Shown: positions 21,274 through 31,928 of the stretch, piece after piece
Layout of the letters: the number at the start of each line of letters is the position of its first letter
Numbering within the stretch: the stretch's first letter is position 1
Source: Neostapfia colusana
Taxonomy: Eukaryota > Streptophyta > Magnoliopsida > Poales > Poaceae
Assembly (NCBI GenBank): GCA_030760725.1
Contig: JASWHV010000008.1
Coordinates: forward strand, 55,155,671-55,219,670
Direction: 5' to 3'
DNA: 64,000 bases
The notes under the pieces: generated by a model
The model's input: the letters and a program-made list of their open reading frames with translations, nothing else
What the model was told of the DNA's origin: nothing
Database searches by the model: none
Program-made: the position numbers and the translations under genes

Positions 21274-21537
21274 ATGCCGTCGTCTTCTCCAAACGTGGCC
21301 TTCGACCGTCGGCTTCTTGATCCTGGCGGTTAGTGGCACCTGTGTCCATCCTTGGTGGGCGTAGCCATGGTGCATCGACCCGCCATTGCCGTAGTCCGTG
21401 AAGAACTGTCGTCAAGGACAACCCTATCTCCGCGAAAAGGGTTTGGTGCTTCCATCTTCCATAAGCTGGGCTCTTGTTCTTCAAGGTTGGCAGTGCTGGT
21501 GACGCCGCAGAAGCATGCAGACCGCAAGTCGTCATAG
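21274..21537 (+). pseudogene. Antisense ORF (aORF-like) of the Tat-type element, one stop
   Basis: The frame from ATG 21274 (MPSSSPNVAFDRRLLDPGG) meets a TAG at 21331, then runs open through 21352 (MVHRPAIAVVREELSS after a short lead) to a stop at 21537, about 88 codons in all. It lies antisense between integrase and the 3' LTR, the place where Tat-lineage elements are known to carry antisense ORFs of unclear role. The product shows no domain I can name. The TATA at 21105 suggests an independent transcript. It could be chance, because the sequence is short and GC-rich. Confidence 0.4.
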
Positions 21538-22259
21538 TTCAGGTGGGGGTCGAGGCGTTACGGACAGAAGGGATGACCGAGGGTGGGTGAATCTTGGAAG
21601 GACGCTGCCCGAGGGCAAGTGAACTTGCAAGAACATTGAATTGAGGATGTTGCTTGTAGTTAATTTTCTTATTGAAATCAACCATCTTCCTGCAAGACTT
21701 TGTTCGGTCATCTTCCCCTTCTGTCTCATACCGTAAATGTACTAGCAGTTCGTGGCGCTTATAATGAAAAAAGCGAAGTAGTTCCTTGTAATGCAAAATA
21801 TATTAGCCCTTTGTGGCCCTTCTAATGAATAAAAGCAGAAAAGTTTTCTATGCGCGTGAGGTTTCTCCTTTGTGTTGCGTTTTTGGTTTGTGGTCCCAAG
21901 AACTTTTTATAGTTCTGTTCAGGGATCGCGAACATCGGGTCAGAAAGAACAGCGCCTCGCTTTCGTTCCTTTGGTTCGCTTGAACTGTAGCTCCGAGAAC
22001 TTTCACAGTTCTAGCCGTAGGTTGCAAAGAGTGAAGGAAGTACTTAGAAAACTTTAGCGTGTGCCTTAAGGGTAGTAGCCCCTGAGCGGCACGTGGTGAC
22101 CGAGCTGGTCGGCGCACCTCGTGGCTCTTGAATCACGCGGACTCGTCCGGGCTTGAGCCCGGGTGGCAGGGCCATACTTTGCATTGAAGTAAAAATTAGG
22201 GCAAGGGTACTTATCTTTTGTCTTCCGACTCATCTCCTTTCGATGGAAGGTCAGGGAGG

Positions 22260-22739
22260 CTACGGGTAAAACCATCTAAGGTGCTCGATGTTCCATGTTT
22301 TGGGGAAGATGTTCCCGTCTACATCCTTTAGTTGGTAGGCGCAGTGCCGTAAGACGTTCTCTACCACATACAATCCTTCCCACGAGGAGGATAGCTTGTT
22401 CTTATCCTTATTGGTTTGGATCCGTCGGAGGACCAAATCGCCGACCTGAAAGGCTCGGGGTTGGACCCGTTGCGAGTGGTAGCGACGAAGTGCTTGTTGA
22501 TACTTTGCCGCTCTTAGGAGGGTGACGTCGCGAGCTTCATCTAGCTAATCGATGGAATCCTGCCTGGCTTCTTCAAACCGAGCTTCGTCGTAGGCTCTTG
22601 TTTAGGGAGAGACGTACTCGAGCTCGATTGGTAGAACCACTTCCGACCCATATGTCATGAAGAAATGTCTGAAGCCGGTCATTCGGTTGGGTGCGGTTCG
22701 CAGGCTCCAGAAGACAGACAACAATTCGGCGACCCTTCA
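22260..22739 (-). pseudogene. Tat-type integrase, C-terminal part
   Basis: Reading left from 22739: LSVFWSLRTAPNRMTGF, FFMTYGSEVVLPIELE, then KYQQALRRYHSQRVQPRAF, VGDLVLRRIQTN, SSWEGLYVV and the terminal HLRWFYP, with its stop at 22260-22262. These blocks are the end of the core and the DNA-binding tail of gypsy integrase. In-frame stops occur after VSP and in DSI-LDEA. The upstream boundary abuts a Harbinger fragment; the core proper resumes at 24867. A few residues between the two parts are missing, which suggests a deletion. Confidence 0.8.
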
Positions 22740-22935
22740 TTCGGTAGATGTGGGAAGTGATTCTTAGATTCCTTCAACGCATGATACAAGACACTTGTGT
22801 CATGATAAGAACCCAGTTGACCAGCAGCCACATAAGTGAAACGCATTTCAAAATCACAAATAGCAAGCACATTTTAAGTTGGAATGCTTGTTTTTCCAAT
22901 GTACCTCACAAATTGCCTCTTGAATGAGTAGTTTT
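22740..22935 (-). pseudogene. Harbinger transposase fragment
   Basis: VRYIGKTSIPT, then after a stop LAICDFEMRFTYVAAGQLGSYHDTSVL, then KNHFPHLP. This is the middle of the PIF/Harbinger DDE nuclease, around the second catalytic Asp (HDTSVL). Only about 65 of the usual 350-400 residues remain. Both sides are lost: the N-terminal side by an internal junction near 22935, and the C-terminal side at the junction with integrase. Confidence 0.75.
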
Positions 22936-23655
22936 GTCCCTGTATTTGCCTTTTTGCCTTTATCTTGACCAACTCTTCGTGGTCTTTTGTTGTTAGCATT
23001 GACAGGAGGACGTTCTTCAACTTCATTGATGTCACCTCCCTCAACATCAATTGGTTCATCCTATGTTTCATCATGTGCATCCTCTTGTGTCTCATGTTGC
23101 TTAATATTGATTGAAGCATTGGCCATATGAGGAGATCAATGGTCCGCACCAATACTAGTGATGTCTCCAAAACACTTTTGTAGTTCCTGTTCATTTTGAA
23201 GACCCATTTTTCTAAACTTCTCACGTCCTGGAATATCCTGAAACATGAAAATATGACCACATGAGTAAAAATATAACAATATGTACACGATAAGAAAAGA
23301 TGACATTCAATCAACACTTACAGCTCGAGCTTTCTTCCACCACTCGTCATCCATAACAATGGTGATCTTTATGGAGCACCAACCAGTTCCGGTCTGTCCC
23401 AACACTAGTTTCCTCCATGCTTTGAAATCTTCATTCAACTTGTCCCATTTATTTTTTATTTGTTGCTTGGTCGCCACAATACTAGTCTATCTTTTAATCT
23501 TTTCTCAACCTAGGCATAACCAACTGGGTTCATGTATGTGTTTGGACGATTCCCTCTTGCAACTTGTTCGGCAAATAATTGAGAAAGGACTCGAGTGGTC
23601 TCAACATTCCAATCAATTTCAACCATCTAAACCAACTTATAGGTATTTAGCATAA
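22936..23655 (-). pseudogene. Myb/SANT-like ORF of the Harbinger element
   Basis: On the minus strand between about 23655 and 23300 the sequence reads NWNVETTRVLSQLFAEQ-like, then KWDKLNEDFKAWR, LVLGQTGTGWC and MDDEWWKKAR, with a few changes. This is the Myb/SANT-like DNA-binding domain found in Harbinger ORF1-type proteins, which bind the element ends and help the transposase. A second block (23300-22936) includes FQDVRSLEKW and a Glu/Lys-rich part. Stops and frame changes break it. Confidence 0.55.
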
Positions 23656-24866
23656 TATCAGTCACCAATTACTAATGCAAAACTGTAATAATCAAATGTA
23701 AAATGAAAATTATACGATACTATTAGTTGTCATGCTTTACATCATATATAACATTGAAAAACAAACAAAATATTCTCAGTTCCACAATGCAAGTATTCTC
23801 ACATCCACATTCCGGTATAAGAGGATACAATGCTATGTTTATCATGACACAATGTTCTGAGATATATTGAAATAAAAATTATGGTTATTGACCTCTGAAT
23901 TCAGTTTTGTACATCAGTAAATCCAGGCCTACCCTAGCAGATGGTGTATGAAATTGCATATTACATCAGTTTATTAACAAAAACAGAAGATTATAATATG
24001 TTACTGGATCATTGTATCCTGTTTCATTTGGATCATTGTATCTATCAATAATGCAACAACTTTCACATCATAATTTGTAGGATTCAGATTTCATCGCAGC
24101 GAATAGGTTCACTGGAAATCTCGTAATATATCACGGTTAAGTGAGTATATCACGGTTAAGTGAGTAATCAACAAGAGTCATGAAGATTTGCATCTCACCT
24201 CTACAAATTAGCTTGCTGCAGAGAAGGGTGGAGCAAGATTACTTGAAGGAAGCACCCAGAGGAAGTCCAGCGGGCTGAGGAACGGCATCGGCGGCACGCA
24301 GAGGAAGACCAACAGAGGGGGCGGGCGGAGTAAGGCCGGCGGCGGCAGGCACTGCAATGGCGGCGCAGCCGGTCCTGTGAACTCGCGCCGCGACCGTGGA
24401 AGAAGGACAGCGGCGCTCCAGTCGACGAACGGCGGTGCTCCGGTCGACGAACGGCGGCGCAGATTCCTTGGCCGAACACCGGCATGAACAGTTCTGTGAG
24501 GGCGCCGGCCCTACGGTGGAGGAATGGCAAGCGGGCTTCGGTGGATGAACAGCAGCGGCACGCCTCAGGAGGAAAAAATTCTGGCACAAGGGTTTGGCTG
24601 CGGCTCTTGGGGAAACGTACGAAACAATTTTTTTTAAAACAGGGGCAGTGGTGGGTATTTTTCCTGAACTCCACGTCTTCTTCTTCTTCCAAATTTGCTG
24701 GTTCTGGAGCCGCCAAGGAGATACTCCACAAAAATAAACTGGAACTCCACGAACTTCATGGAGTTGAGCTGCTCCACAAAATTTCAGAGTTGGGGTGTTT
24801 GGCTGGCACTGTACAGCTCCACGTTGGAGTTCAGCTCCAGAGCCATGCCAAACACGCCCTTATTGA

Positions 24867-25760
24867 GTTGGTCAAAGATACGGGGTTTGAGCCCTTGCAG
24901 GATCATGTCGTTAGCTCGTTCAACTTGTCCATTGGTCCGGAGGTGAGATACTGAGACCCAGTCGACCTGAATGTTGAATTCATCATAGAACTCTAGAAAT
25001 CTCTTCCCAGCGAATTGTGTTCCGTTATCGGTGATGATGGAATTAGGCACTCCGAAGCGGTACACAATGTTGTGGAAAAAACTTCCCGCTTGCTCGGATT
25101 TCACCGATATGAAGGGCTTTGCTTCTATCCACTTTGTGAACTTGTCGATAGCCATGAGGAGAACGATGAAGCCCCTGGGCGCCTTCTTGAACGGTTCATG
25201 GAGGTCGAGCCCCCATACAGCGAAAGGACACTTGACGGGGATAGTCTGGAGGTCCTGCGCTGGAACATGCGGCTGTCAAGCGAAATATTGGCAACCTTGC
25301 AAGTACGTATGATCTGTTGAGCTTCGCTGACTGCGGTCGGCCAGAAGAAGCCATGACGGTACACTTTTCCCACCAGGGATCGGGGCGCTGTGTGGTGGCC
25401 GCAGATGCCTTCATAAATGTCTAGGAGAAGGGCCCGTCCCTTGTTGATCAGGATGCATCGCCGGAGGATCCTCGTGACGCTGCGCCAAAAAATCACATCG
25501 CCGATAATGACAAACGACTTGGCTCTTCGAGCGAGGCGACGAGCTTCAGTTTCTTCGGTTGGGAGCTTGCCGCGTTTTAGGTATCGGATGAAGGACGCCT
25601 CCCAGCCTTGCTCCGTCGCAAGGACGGAGGGGTCAGGGGAGAGGTCGGTCTTAGCCTTGTTCTTCTTGACCCGGGGCTCGCCTTCCGCTTGGGAGCTTAG
25701 GCCATCCTCTTCGGTTTGGATGGACGGCTGGTAGATGTCTTCGATGAAGACGCCGGGGGG
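24867..25760 (-). pseudogene. Tat-type integrase, zinc domain and catalytic core
   Basis: The zinc domain at about 25300-25420 shows GICGHHTAPRSLVGKVYRH, GFFWPT and IIRTC (HHCC type). The core follows: AIDKFTKWIEAKP, FGVPNSIITDNGTQFAG with the second catalytic Asp, and TNGQVERANDMILQGLKPRI with the catalytic Glu. It is broken off at DQLNK by the Harbinger terminus at 24866. The enzyme would insert cDNA into the chromosome. A frame change lies between the zinc domain (frame ending 25125) and the core. Function is lost. Confidence 0.85.
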
Positions 25761-25766
25761 AGGGTC

Positions 25767-26465
25767 CTACCGAGTTGAGGCCATCTTGGCCAGTAGGTTG
25801 CCCATCTCATTGTCTCTTCTAGGAACGTGGCAGAGCTCGAGCCCCACGAACCGATATCCTAGCTTTTGAACCTCGCAGCAGTATGCGGTCATGCGTCGAT
25901 CACGACAGCTCGACTTGTTCATCACTTGGTTGACGACAAGTTTGGAGTCACGTCTTACGTAAAGCCGCTGAGCGCTGAGCCTAGCGGCCATCTTGAGCCC
26001 ATTGAGGAGGTTTCTGTATTATGCGACGTTATTGGTTACCCTTAAGTGGAGCCTCCATGTGTATCGTAGTTGATCCCCTTCGGGGGATATGAGTACAATG
26101 CCTGCCCTAACCCCGTTGAGGGTTAACGACCCATCGAAATACATCGCCCAGTATTTTGGCGTGGTCGACTCGATGATGGTCTGGGTCTCTGTCCACTCGG
26201 TGACAAAGTCCGCCATGACCTGCAACTTGATCGTTGTGCGCAGTACGTACGATATGTCGAGACCCATGAGCTCAAGGGACCATTTCGCAATCCTGCCCGT
26301 GGTGCTGCGGTTGTTGATAATCGGCCCGAGCCCATGCACCATCACCACTTTTATCGGGTGGCACTCGAAGTAGTGAAGTACCTTGCGCTTTGTTATCAGG
26401 ATCGTGTACACAAGCTTTTGTACATGGGGGTAACAGACCTCACAGTCGGTCAGGGCCTTACTCAC
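25767..26465 (-). pseudogene. Tat-type RNase H
   Basis: MYFDGSLTLNGVRAGIVLISPEGD (about 26085-26160) holds the first acidic residue and is followed by LRYTWRLHL. After a frame break at 26019, LYVRRDSKLVVNQVMN (25900-25960), LCHVPRRDNEMGNLLAKMAS (25770-25830). The family pattern D..E..D..H/D is recognisable, though the Glu helix is damaged. This is the RNA-strand degrading domain between RT and integrase. Confidence 0.8.
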
Positions 26466-27292
26466 AATGTAAACCGGCCTCTGGACCGACTGGGCGTGAT
26501 CGGGTTCCTCCCTCTATACTACTAGAGCAATGCTGAATAATTGGTTGGTAGCTGCTATATAGAGTAGGAGGGGCTCGCCTTGCATGGGTGAAGCCAACAC
26601 GGGGTGACTGGTGAGGAAGGCCTTCAATCTGTCGAGGGCTGCTTGCGCCTCCTCTCTCCACCTGAAAGGCTCCAACCTCCGCAAGAGTCAGTAAAGTGGA
26701 AGGCCTCGCTGTCCAAGCCGGGAGACGAACCGACTCAAAGCGACGAGGCATCCCATCAGTTTTTATACCCCTTTGACGTTGTGGATGGCCCCCATGCTGG
26801 TGATGGTGGTTATTTTCTCGGGGTTGACCTCGATGCCTTGTTGGTACGCCGAAGACGCATTTCTCCGGGTCCAGCTTAATGCTATGTCTTCGTAGGTTCG
26901 CAAATCTCTCTTCGAGGTCGGCGACGAGGCTAGCCATCCTTTTGGATTTCACCACAATATCATCCATATAGACTTTGAGGTTCCGACTAATCTGTGACTG
27001 CAAACACTTTTGCATGCAGCGTTGGTATGTGGCCCCGACGTTTTGGAGCTCGAACGACATCCTTACATGGCAATAGGAGCCGAAGGGGGTGATGAATGCG
27101 GTCGCCAGTAGTTCCTCCTCCCTGAGGGCGATCTGGTGGTAGCCAGAGTAGGCGTCCAAAAAGGTCAGGGACTCGATCCCAGAGGTCAAATAAATCAATT
27201 GATCGATTTGGGTAGCGGGGAAAAGATCTTTGGGATATGCCTTGTTGAGGCCGATGTCATCCACGCACATCCTCCATTTCTTGGTCTTCTTC
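26466..27292 (-). pseudogene. Tat-type reverse transcriptase, catalytic part
   Basis: WRMCVDDIGLNKAYPKDLFP, LTFLDAYSGYHQI, FITPFGSYCHVRMSFEL and the catalytic YMDD (26959-26970; YMDDIVVKSKR) lie in one frame; DLEERFANLRRH and LDPEKCVFGV follow. Past about 26860 the frame shifts into the thumb/connection region. The N-terminal end is cut at 27292 by a composite insertion and continues at 32570 with LVTKK. Usual RT motifs A and C are intact in this part. Confidence 0.9.
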
Positions 27293-30200
27293 TGTAAAGG
27301 TCCCAAAAATATGAATACAAGGAAACTCTTGCTTGTGCAAAGTTGTTTCCGATGTATGAAAAATGGGACTTGTTTAAACTTTTTCACATGTGATAATACA
27401 CATGAGAGCTTTCTTCACACAAGTTCAAATTTTGTTTGAAGACTTGGAACCCAAGTGGGATTTTAAAACAAAGTTGGGAAGTTCCCATAAGTGTGAGGAA
27501 GCCAAAGTCAGATTTTGAGAACAAATTGTTCCACTCAAAAATTCAAATGAGAGTAACACAATGGTTTCCAAACTTTTGTATTAAAAACCTCATTTGCAGC
27601 AGCCAAATCAAATATCAGAGTTCATATTTGAATTCCTTAGGTCCAAATTAGGGGGTAGGCAAAGTCTCATGAATTTTTGAAGATATTTGCTATTCATTTT
27701 CCAAATGGACTTAAAGTTGCAAGGAATTCAAATATACATTTGAATATGGATGAAACTTGTCCAAATTATCCAAACACAATACAGGTTTGAATTCTCACCA
27801 GTTGATTTCCAGCATTTGCCAAAGTGTGGAGATATTTGTGAGAAAAATGAGAGGGGATAAGAAGGGGCAGGGGGGCCCACATGTCATAGTGATATTTAGA
27901 CTTACACACTAAGTTTCCTCTCTGTTTCCTCACTCCACCGAGGCGTTCCACCGGATGACACCGCGGGAGCAGCTCCGAGGCACCTCCTGCTCATGTTCTT
28001 CGCGCTGGCGAGCTGGTACCCCTTGCTTATCACCTCAGCCGATGTTCCCGTGCCACAGTCCCGAGAACCCGCTCGTTTCCCTTCTCCTCGCTCACAAAAC
28101 GCGGAGAATGGAGCTACCACGTATCCAGCCCTCGGTTGATCGCTGCTGAGCTGTTCCCACCAGTTGGGCGCCCGGCTGAGAATCTCAGAGGCTGCACCGG
28201 CGACTCCCCGATGTTTATCACCACTTCTCAGCCCATGGCCGGCCTTCTACGATCGGTGGCAACCCGTTCTTCCTCCGGGAAAAACAGAACAACGCCGCAT
28301 GTTGCTGCTACTCGACGTACGGGCTACTCCGAGTGGCTCCGTTCCAAGCAAACGCACACAGAGGTTAGCAAGGCTGTCTAGCTCGTCATCCCATCATCCC
28401 CCTGCTCTTCCCTGCCGCCGGTTAGCCGGATTTCGCATTTTACCACCGGAGCACGTGAAGAACCGGCGCTGTCCAATTCTCCAAATTAGCTCGAACCGCT
28501 GGATCATCCCTCCTACAATTCAAACCACAGCAACTAGATGCCCTAGCGCCCTCCCACGCCAAGAACCAAAGAAAACCGATCATCACACGCCCCGGGCGAC
28601 GAGAATTCGCCGTCGGCGGCAAAAACGGGTCGGGTCTCCGGTGACCGCCCTATTCCCGCCAATTTCTGCACGAACTGAGGTGTGTTCCATGCTCCACGAG
28701 CTCTGGGGATGCTTTAGGGCAATGTAGATCGCCGGGAGAAGCTTCGGACATGCCAGAACGCATTGATGCCGAGCTCCCGAGCCGCCCTGCCGGTGCCGAC
28801 CTGTTTTCGGCTGTTTTCATGCGGGGAAACCTTGCCCGGCAGCTGCACCACGTTCCAAGGATCGTGTAGGGCGAAACCGGAGCTAATTTGGTGGAGAAAT
28901 GAGGGAGAACGAGCCGTGCCACAATCTGTTCTGGTGTGCACCCGCGGGCTCTGGCGAGAGGTTGAAGAAGCACCTGACCTGTGGGCCCCACGTTAGACTG
29001 TTCTGTTTAAAATCAAACAGAGAGTTGTTCAAACTTGGAAAATGCATAAATCTGTGTGGAAAGCTCTAAAAATAGTGAGATAATTTTGTTGGATTCCTCT
29101 AAGAGAGTACTATCCAGGGGGTACAGCCCAATATTTATGAAAATCCCTGGTTTTGGCTCATTAATTCATATAAGAAAAATATTGTAGGCATTTTTCCAGG
29201 AGTTATGTGTATTGGAAAATTCCCAAATTTGGGCAGAAGATTCCCCCAGAAATACTTGAACTCCAGTAAAATTTTCAGAATCATTGGACCTCATTTGCTT
29301 GGTCAAATGTGGTGTTAATTCCTTATGTCTCTGAAAATTGGAAAATAGAACAGAGTTCAATTTCAGAAAATTTCCCCAAACTTTAGAACCTCATAACTCT
29401 TGCTAGGAAGCTCCAAATTTAGTGATTCAAATTAGGTTGGATTCATATTGAATAGCTCTGTCCAAATATACAACCCAATTTGTATGAAACTCATTAATTA
29501 ATTCTAGAAAATTCTTTAAATCTTTTCAGCAAAAGAATTTTAGAGGGAGTTTGGCTAATCCAAAAATTCTCAACTTTTGCCAGAATAGTCTTTAGGGTGT
29601 TAGTGGACTCCTGTAAAAGTTTCAGCTCATTTGTAGTTGATTTTTTTGGGCAAATCAGATTTGAAGTTGCTGTGTTCAATTGAATACAGAAACATTTTCA
29701 GAGAATTTCCAAAACTTGGAAATTCATTTCTGGGAAATTCTTAGCTCCAAAAATATTAGGAAAATTCATGCAAGTCCTATGAACTATAATTGAAATTGTA
29801 GTTCACTAAGTTTGGCATGAACATGCAAGTTTATTCAGAATTGAATTCCTTTTTGCCTAAATGCTTAGGGAATTATTCTGAGTGATCTATTCATTGGATA
29901 ATTCCAAATATTGGTCCAGAGTGTTTTCTTGTGACAAGGAACCCACATGAAATTCTCAGCTCCATTGGAGCTCTGGATCACCCCTGTTATGTTTAACCTT
30001 TTAAGGTGATCAACATAGAAGAGGGGAAAGACACTTAGCACTTCATCTTGTTGCTTAGACACAAACCCAAACCACTAGCATCCAGTGTCATTTTAAATTC
30101 TTAAACCGGGTTCCAGTTTTTGTAAACTTGTCATTAGAACTTGTAGCAAAATCTTTACAAATAAACATATGTGCATATTCATTACGTGTAGCATCTACGT

Positions 30201-31143
30201 GAAGAACGTGAAGTCATCGGAGTAGGGAACAAAGGAGGGAGGCAAGAGATCAAGCCAAGTGGTCATCACTAACTGAGTTATATATATTAGTCCCCTGCAA
30301 AACAAAGGCAAGCCCCGGTTTGCATCAAAACTTACAAGTTTTTATTTGTATTCACTTCATATGTCTAGTATTTTATTTATTGCATTAGGTCTAGATGGTA
30401 TGAAACTCCAAATGCATAACCCAGAAAACCCTGGAGTATAATGTAGTGTAGGTTATCAATTGATTATTACTACTGATCTCAAGTTAACAAAAGTGGATTA
30501 AAAGAGGCATAACTCGAGTGGGCAGTTTCCTACTCGTGAACAGGAGTTAAAGGGGATCAATAGGAAGAGTTGGGAATTGATCCTCATAGTTGGGAATGGA
30601 GACCGGGCAGTGGATGGAAGGATCAAGGGCGTGGTCCTGTGAACCTAGTCTATGTCTGAGTCGATTAAGGCTCGTTCTCGTGTGCGCCCCCGCTGGACAA
30701 GTTTGATATGTGTACCAGATGCATACTGGCTATATGGGACCCAGGAAACCGATGTAACATGTTAACCTGGGTGTTGAGGCATACCTCACCGTCTGATGCT
30801 GATGCTGAAAGAATAGAGAAGTCGGCTCTACGAGGGTTTGCCGTAGAGAGACTTAATCCCAGTCGGTGGGACCGGTTTGACATTTGGGTGTCGTGTGAAA
30901 GGTTGCCACGTACGACGTCAGTGATGGTTGCTGTGTGCAATATCGAGTACAGGCGTATGTGTCGTGTAAGCCGGGTGTTTTTTATTGCAACCACCGTCGC
31001 TCGCGGTAGTGAGCATACTTGTACACTGAGGTTAGACGTAGTAATAAACTGGGAAACATTTAATATGCTTTGTGAGTAATCCTCATAATGGAGATGGGGA
31101 ACGATCAACCCTTTCACCAAATTTATTTTCTGCCTTGGGCTAG

Positions 31144-31300
31144 TACCGTCGAGGCAAAGCGTTTCTTGTTTGATTGTGGAGTCTCGACGGTAATGGCGCA
31201 AGGTCCGTATGAGTCTAGGGTAGCTCACTAAAGTTACTTTCACCGCGGGCAAGCGACATCGAGATAAAGCGTTTCTTGTTTGATTGTGGAGTCTCGATGT
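31144..31300. repeat. Two tandem inverted repeats upstream of the LTR TATA box
   Basis: Copy 1: taccgtcgag (31144-31153) pairs with ctcgacggta (31183-31192). Copy 2: acatcgaga (31256-31264) pairs with tctcgatgt (31292-31300). The enclosed core aaagcgtttcttgtttgatt... is the same in both. The arms differ between copies, but both remain complementary. Copies are 110 bp apart. Confidence 0.85.
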
Positions 31301-31314
31301 AAATTGCGCGAGGG

Positions 31315-31323
31315 CTATAAAAG
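31315..31323 (+). promoter_or_regulatory. TATA box of the Tekay-like LTR
   Basis: ctataaaag lies 14 bp downstream of the second inverted repeat, about 520 bp before the LTR end. Confidence 0.7.
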
Positions 31324-31842
31324 TTGTTTAAAACTAGAAGTAAGGATTCTCCTTTAGCTCAAGAGCATCGTTCGTGCAAACTTTTATATTCAACCCTCTA
31401 TTTTCATCATGTAGAGTTTCATGACTAGGGAGACGGTTAAGTCTTGCTGAGCTTCGTGCTCACAGATACTGCATAAGTTGTTTTGCAGGTAATAACTGTA
31501 CGCTGATATGTACGGGTGTCTGATGAGACTCGGAGCTCTCCGAGTGGCGAACTCATGGCAACCCCTGCCGCTGCTATTGTGATAGTGTTGCTAGCGAGAA
31601 GGATCCGCGGGCTGGATACCTTCTCTGTTGCTTAGCATAGGTATGAGACGTGAGTTGTACTAGTCTTCCGCTGTAGAATATTTTAAGAAGTATTTGTAAA
31701 ATTTACACTTTGTAAGCTTCCGCTTGATTTATGTAATATGATGCTTTATTATGTGTACTGTTGGGTGCCGCATCGCACGACACCACCCAATGTGATTCGC
31801 GGGCGAGCGGCACGGCCCCGTGATCGGGACCGGGCCCTCACA

Positions 31843-31928
31843 TGGGAGTTACTTCAGAATTAATTCCTTTTTGCTTAATTGCTTTGAGAATTGTTCTGAA
31901 TAAACCACTCAAGGAAAAGTGCTAATTT
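31843..31928 (+). repeat. Tekay-like LTR fragment at a deletion scar
   Basis: ttcagaattaattcctttttgc and the sequence after it match the middle of the LTR at about 29835-29920 (ttcagaattgaattcctttttgc). It begins directly after the LTR end and stops where Cassandra sequence starts, at a shared ttgg-cc, which suggests microhomology-mediated joining. Confidence 0.7.

Larger units (their letters stand above)
20109..22259. other. Long 3' non-coding region of the Tat-type element
   Basis: This is sequence between the end of integrase (stop at 22260) and the purine tract at the LTR. The only coding-like signal is on the opposite strand (21274-21537) behind its own TATA box at 21105. The rest has no domain or clear repeat. 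Confidence 0.6.
22740..24866 (-). mobile_element. Truncated PIF/Harbinger transposon
   Basis: The right end is a clear terminus: in element orientation GGGCGTGTTTGGCATGG at 24866, next to aat-aag of the integrase frame, with subterminal aactccac/gtggag repeats. The left terminus is absent, and integrase starts directly after transposase sequence at about 22740. Inside are a transposase fragment and a Myb-like domain, both on the minus strand. The region 24200-24600 is a GC-rich 5' part with no clear domain. Loss of one end and of several integrase codons points to a deletion after insertion. Confidence 0.75.
27293..31842 (+). repeat. Full Tekay-like LTR (4.55 kb), + orientation
   Basis: It starts TGTAAAGGTCCCAAA, as does the second copy at 61867. 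It ends GGGCCCTCACA after a GTTGGGTGCCGCATCG block, which the minus-strand Tekay LTRs at 47341 and 57281 share in inverted form. AT-rich and GC-rich parts (27960-28980) alternate. GC-rich ORFs such as the + frame through 28164-28727 have no domain and are not called. The primer site that should follow the LTR is absent; sequence from the middle of the same LTR family follows instead. Confidence 0.75.

Noticed and set aside
26089..26373. + strand ORFs opposite the Tat pol (such as 94 codons here)
   Set aside because: Shadows of the minus-strand RNase H and RT.
28164..28727. 187-codon + ORF in the 4.5-kb LTR
   Set aside because: GC-rich, no domain; not kept as a frame in the matching part of the copy at 61867.
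27293..31842. A full Tekay-like element at this place
   Set aside because: No primer site, gag or pol follows the LTR; only an LTR and an LTR fragment are present.
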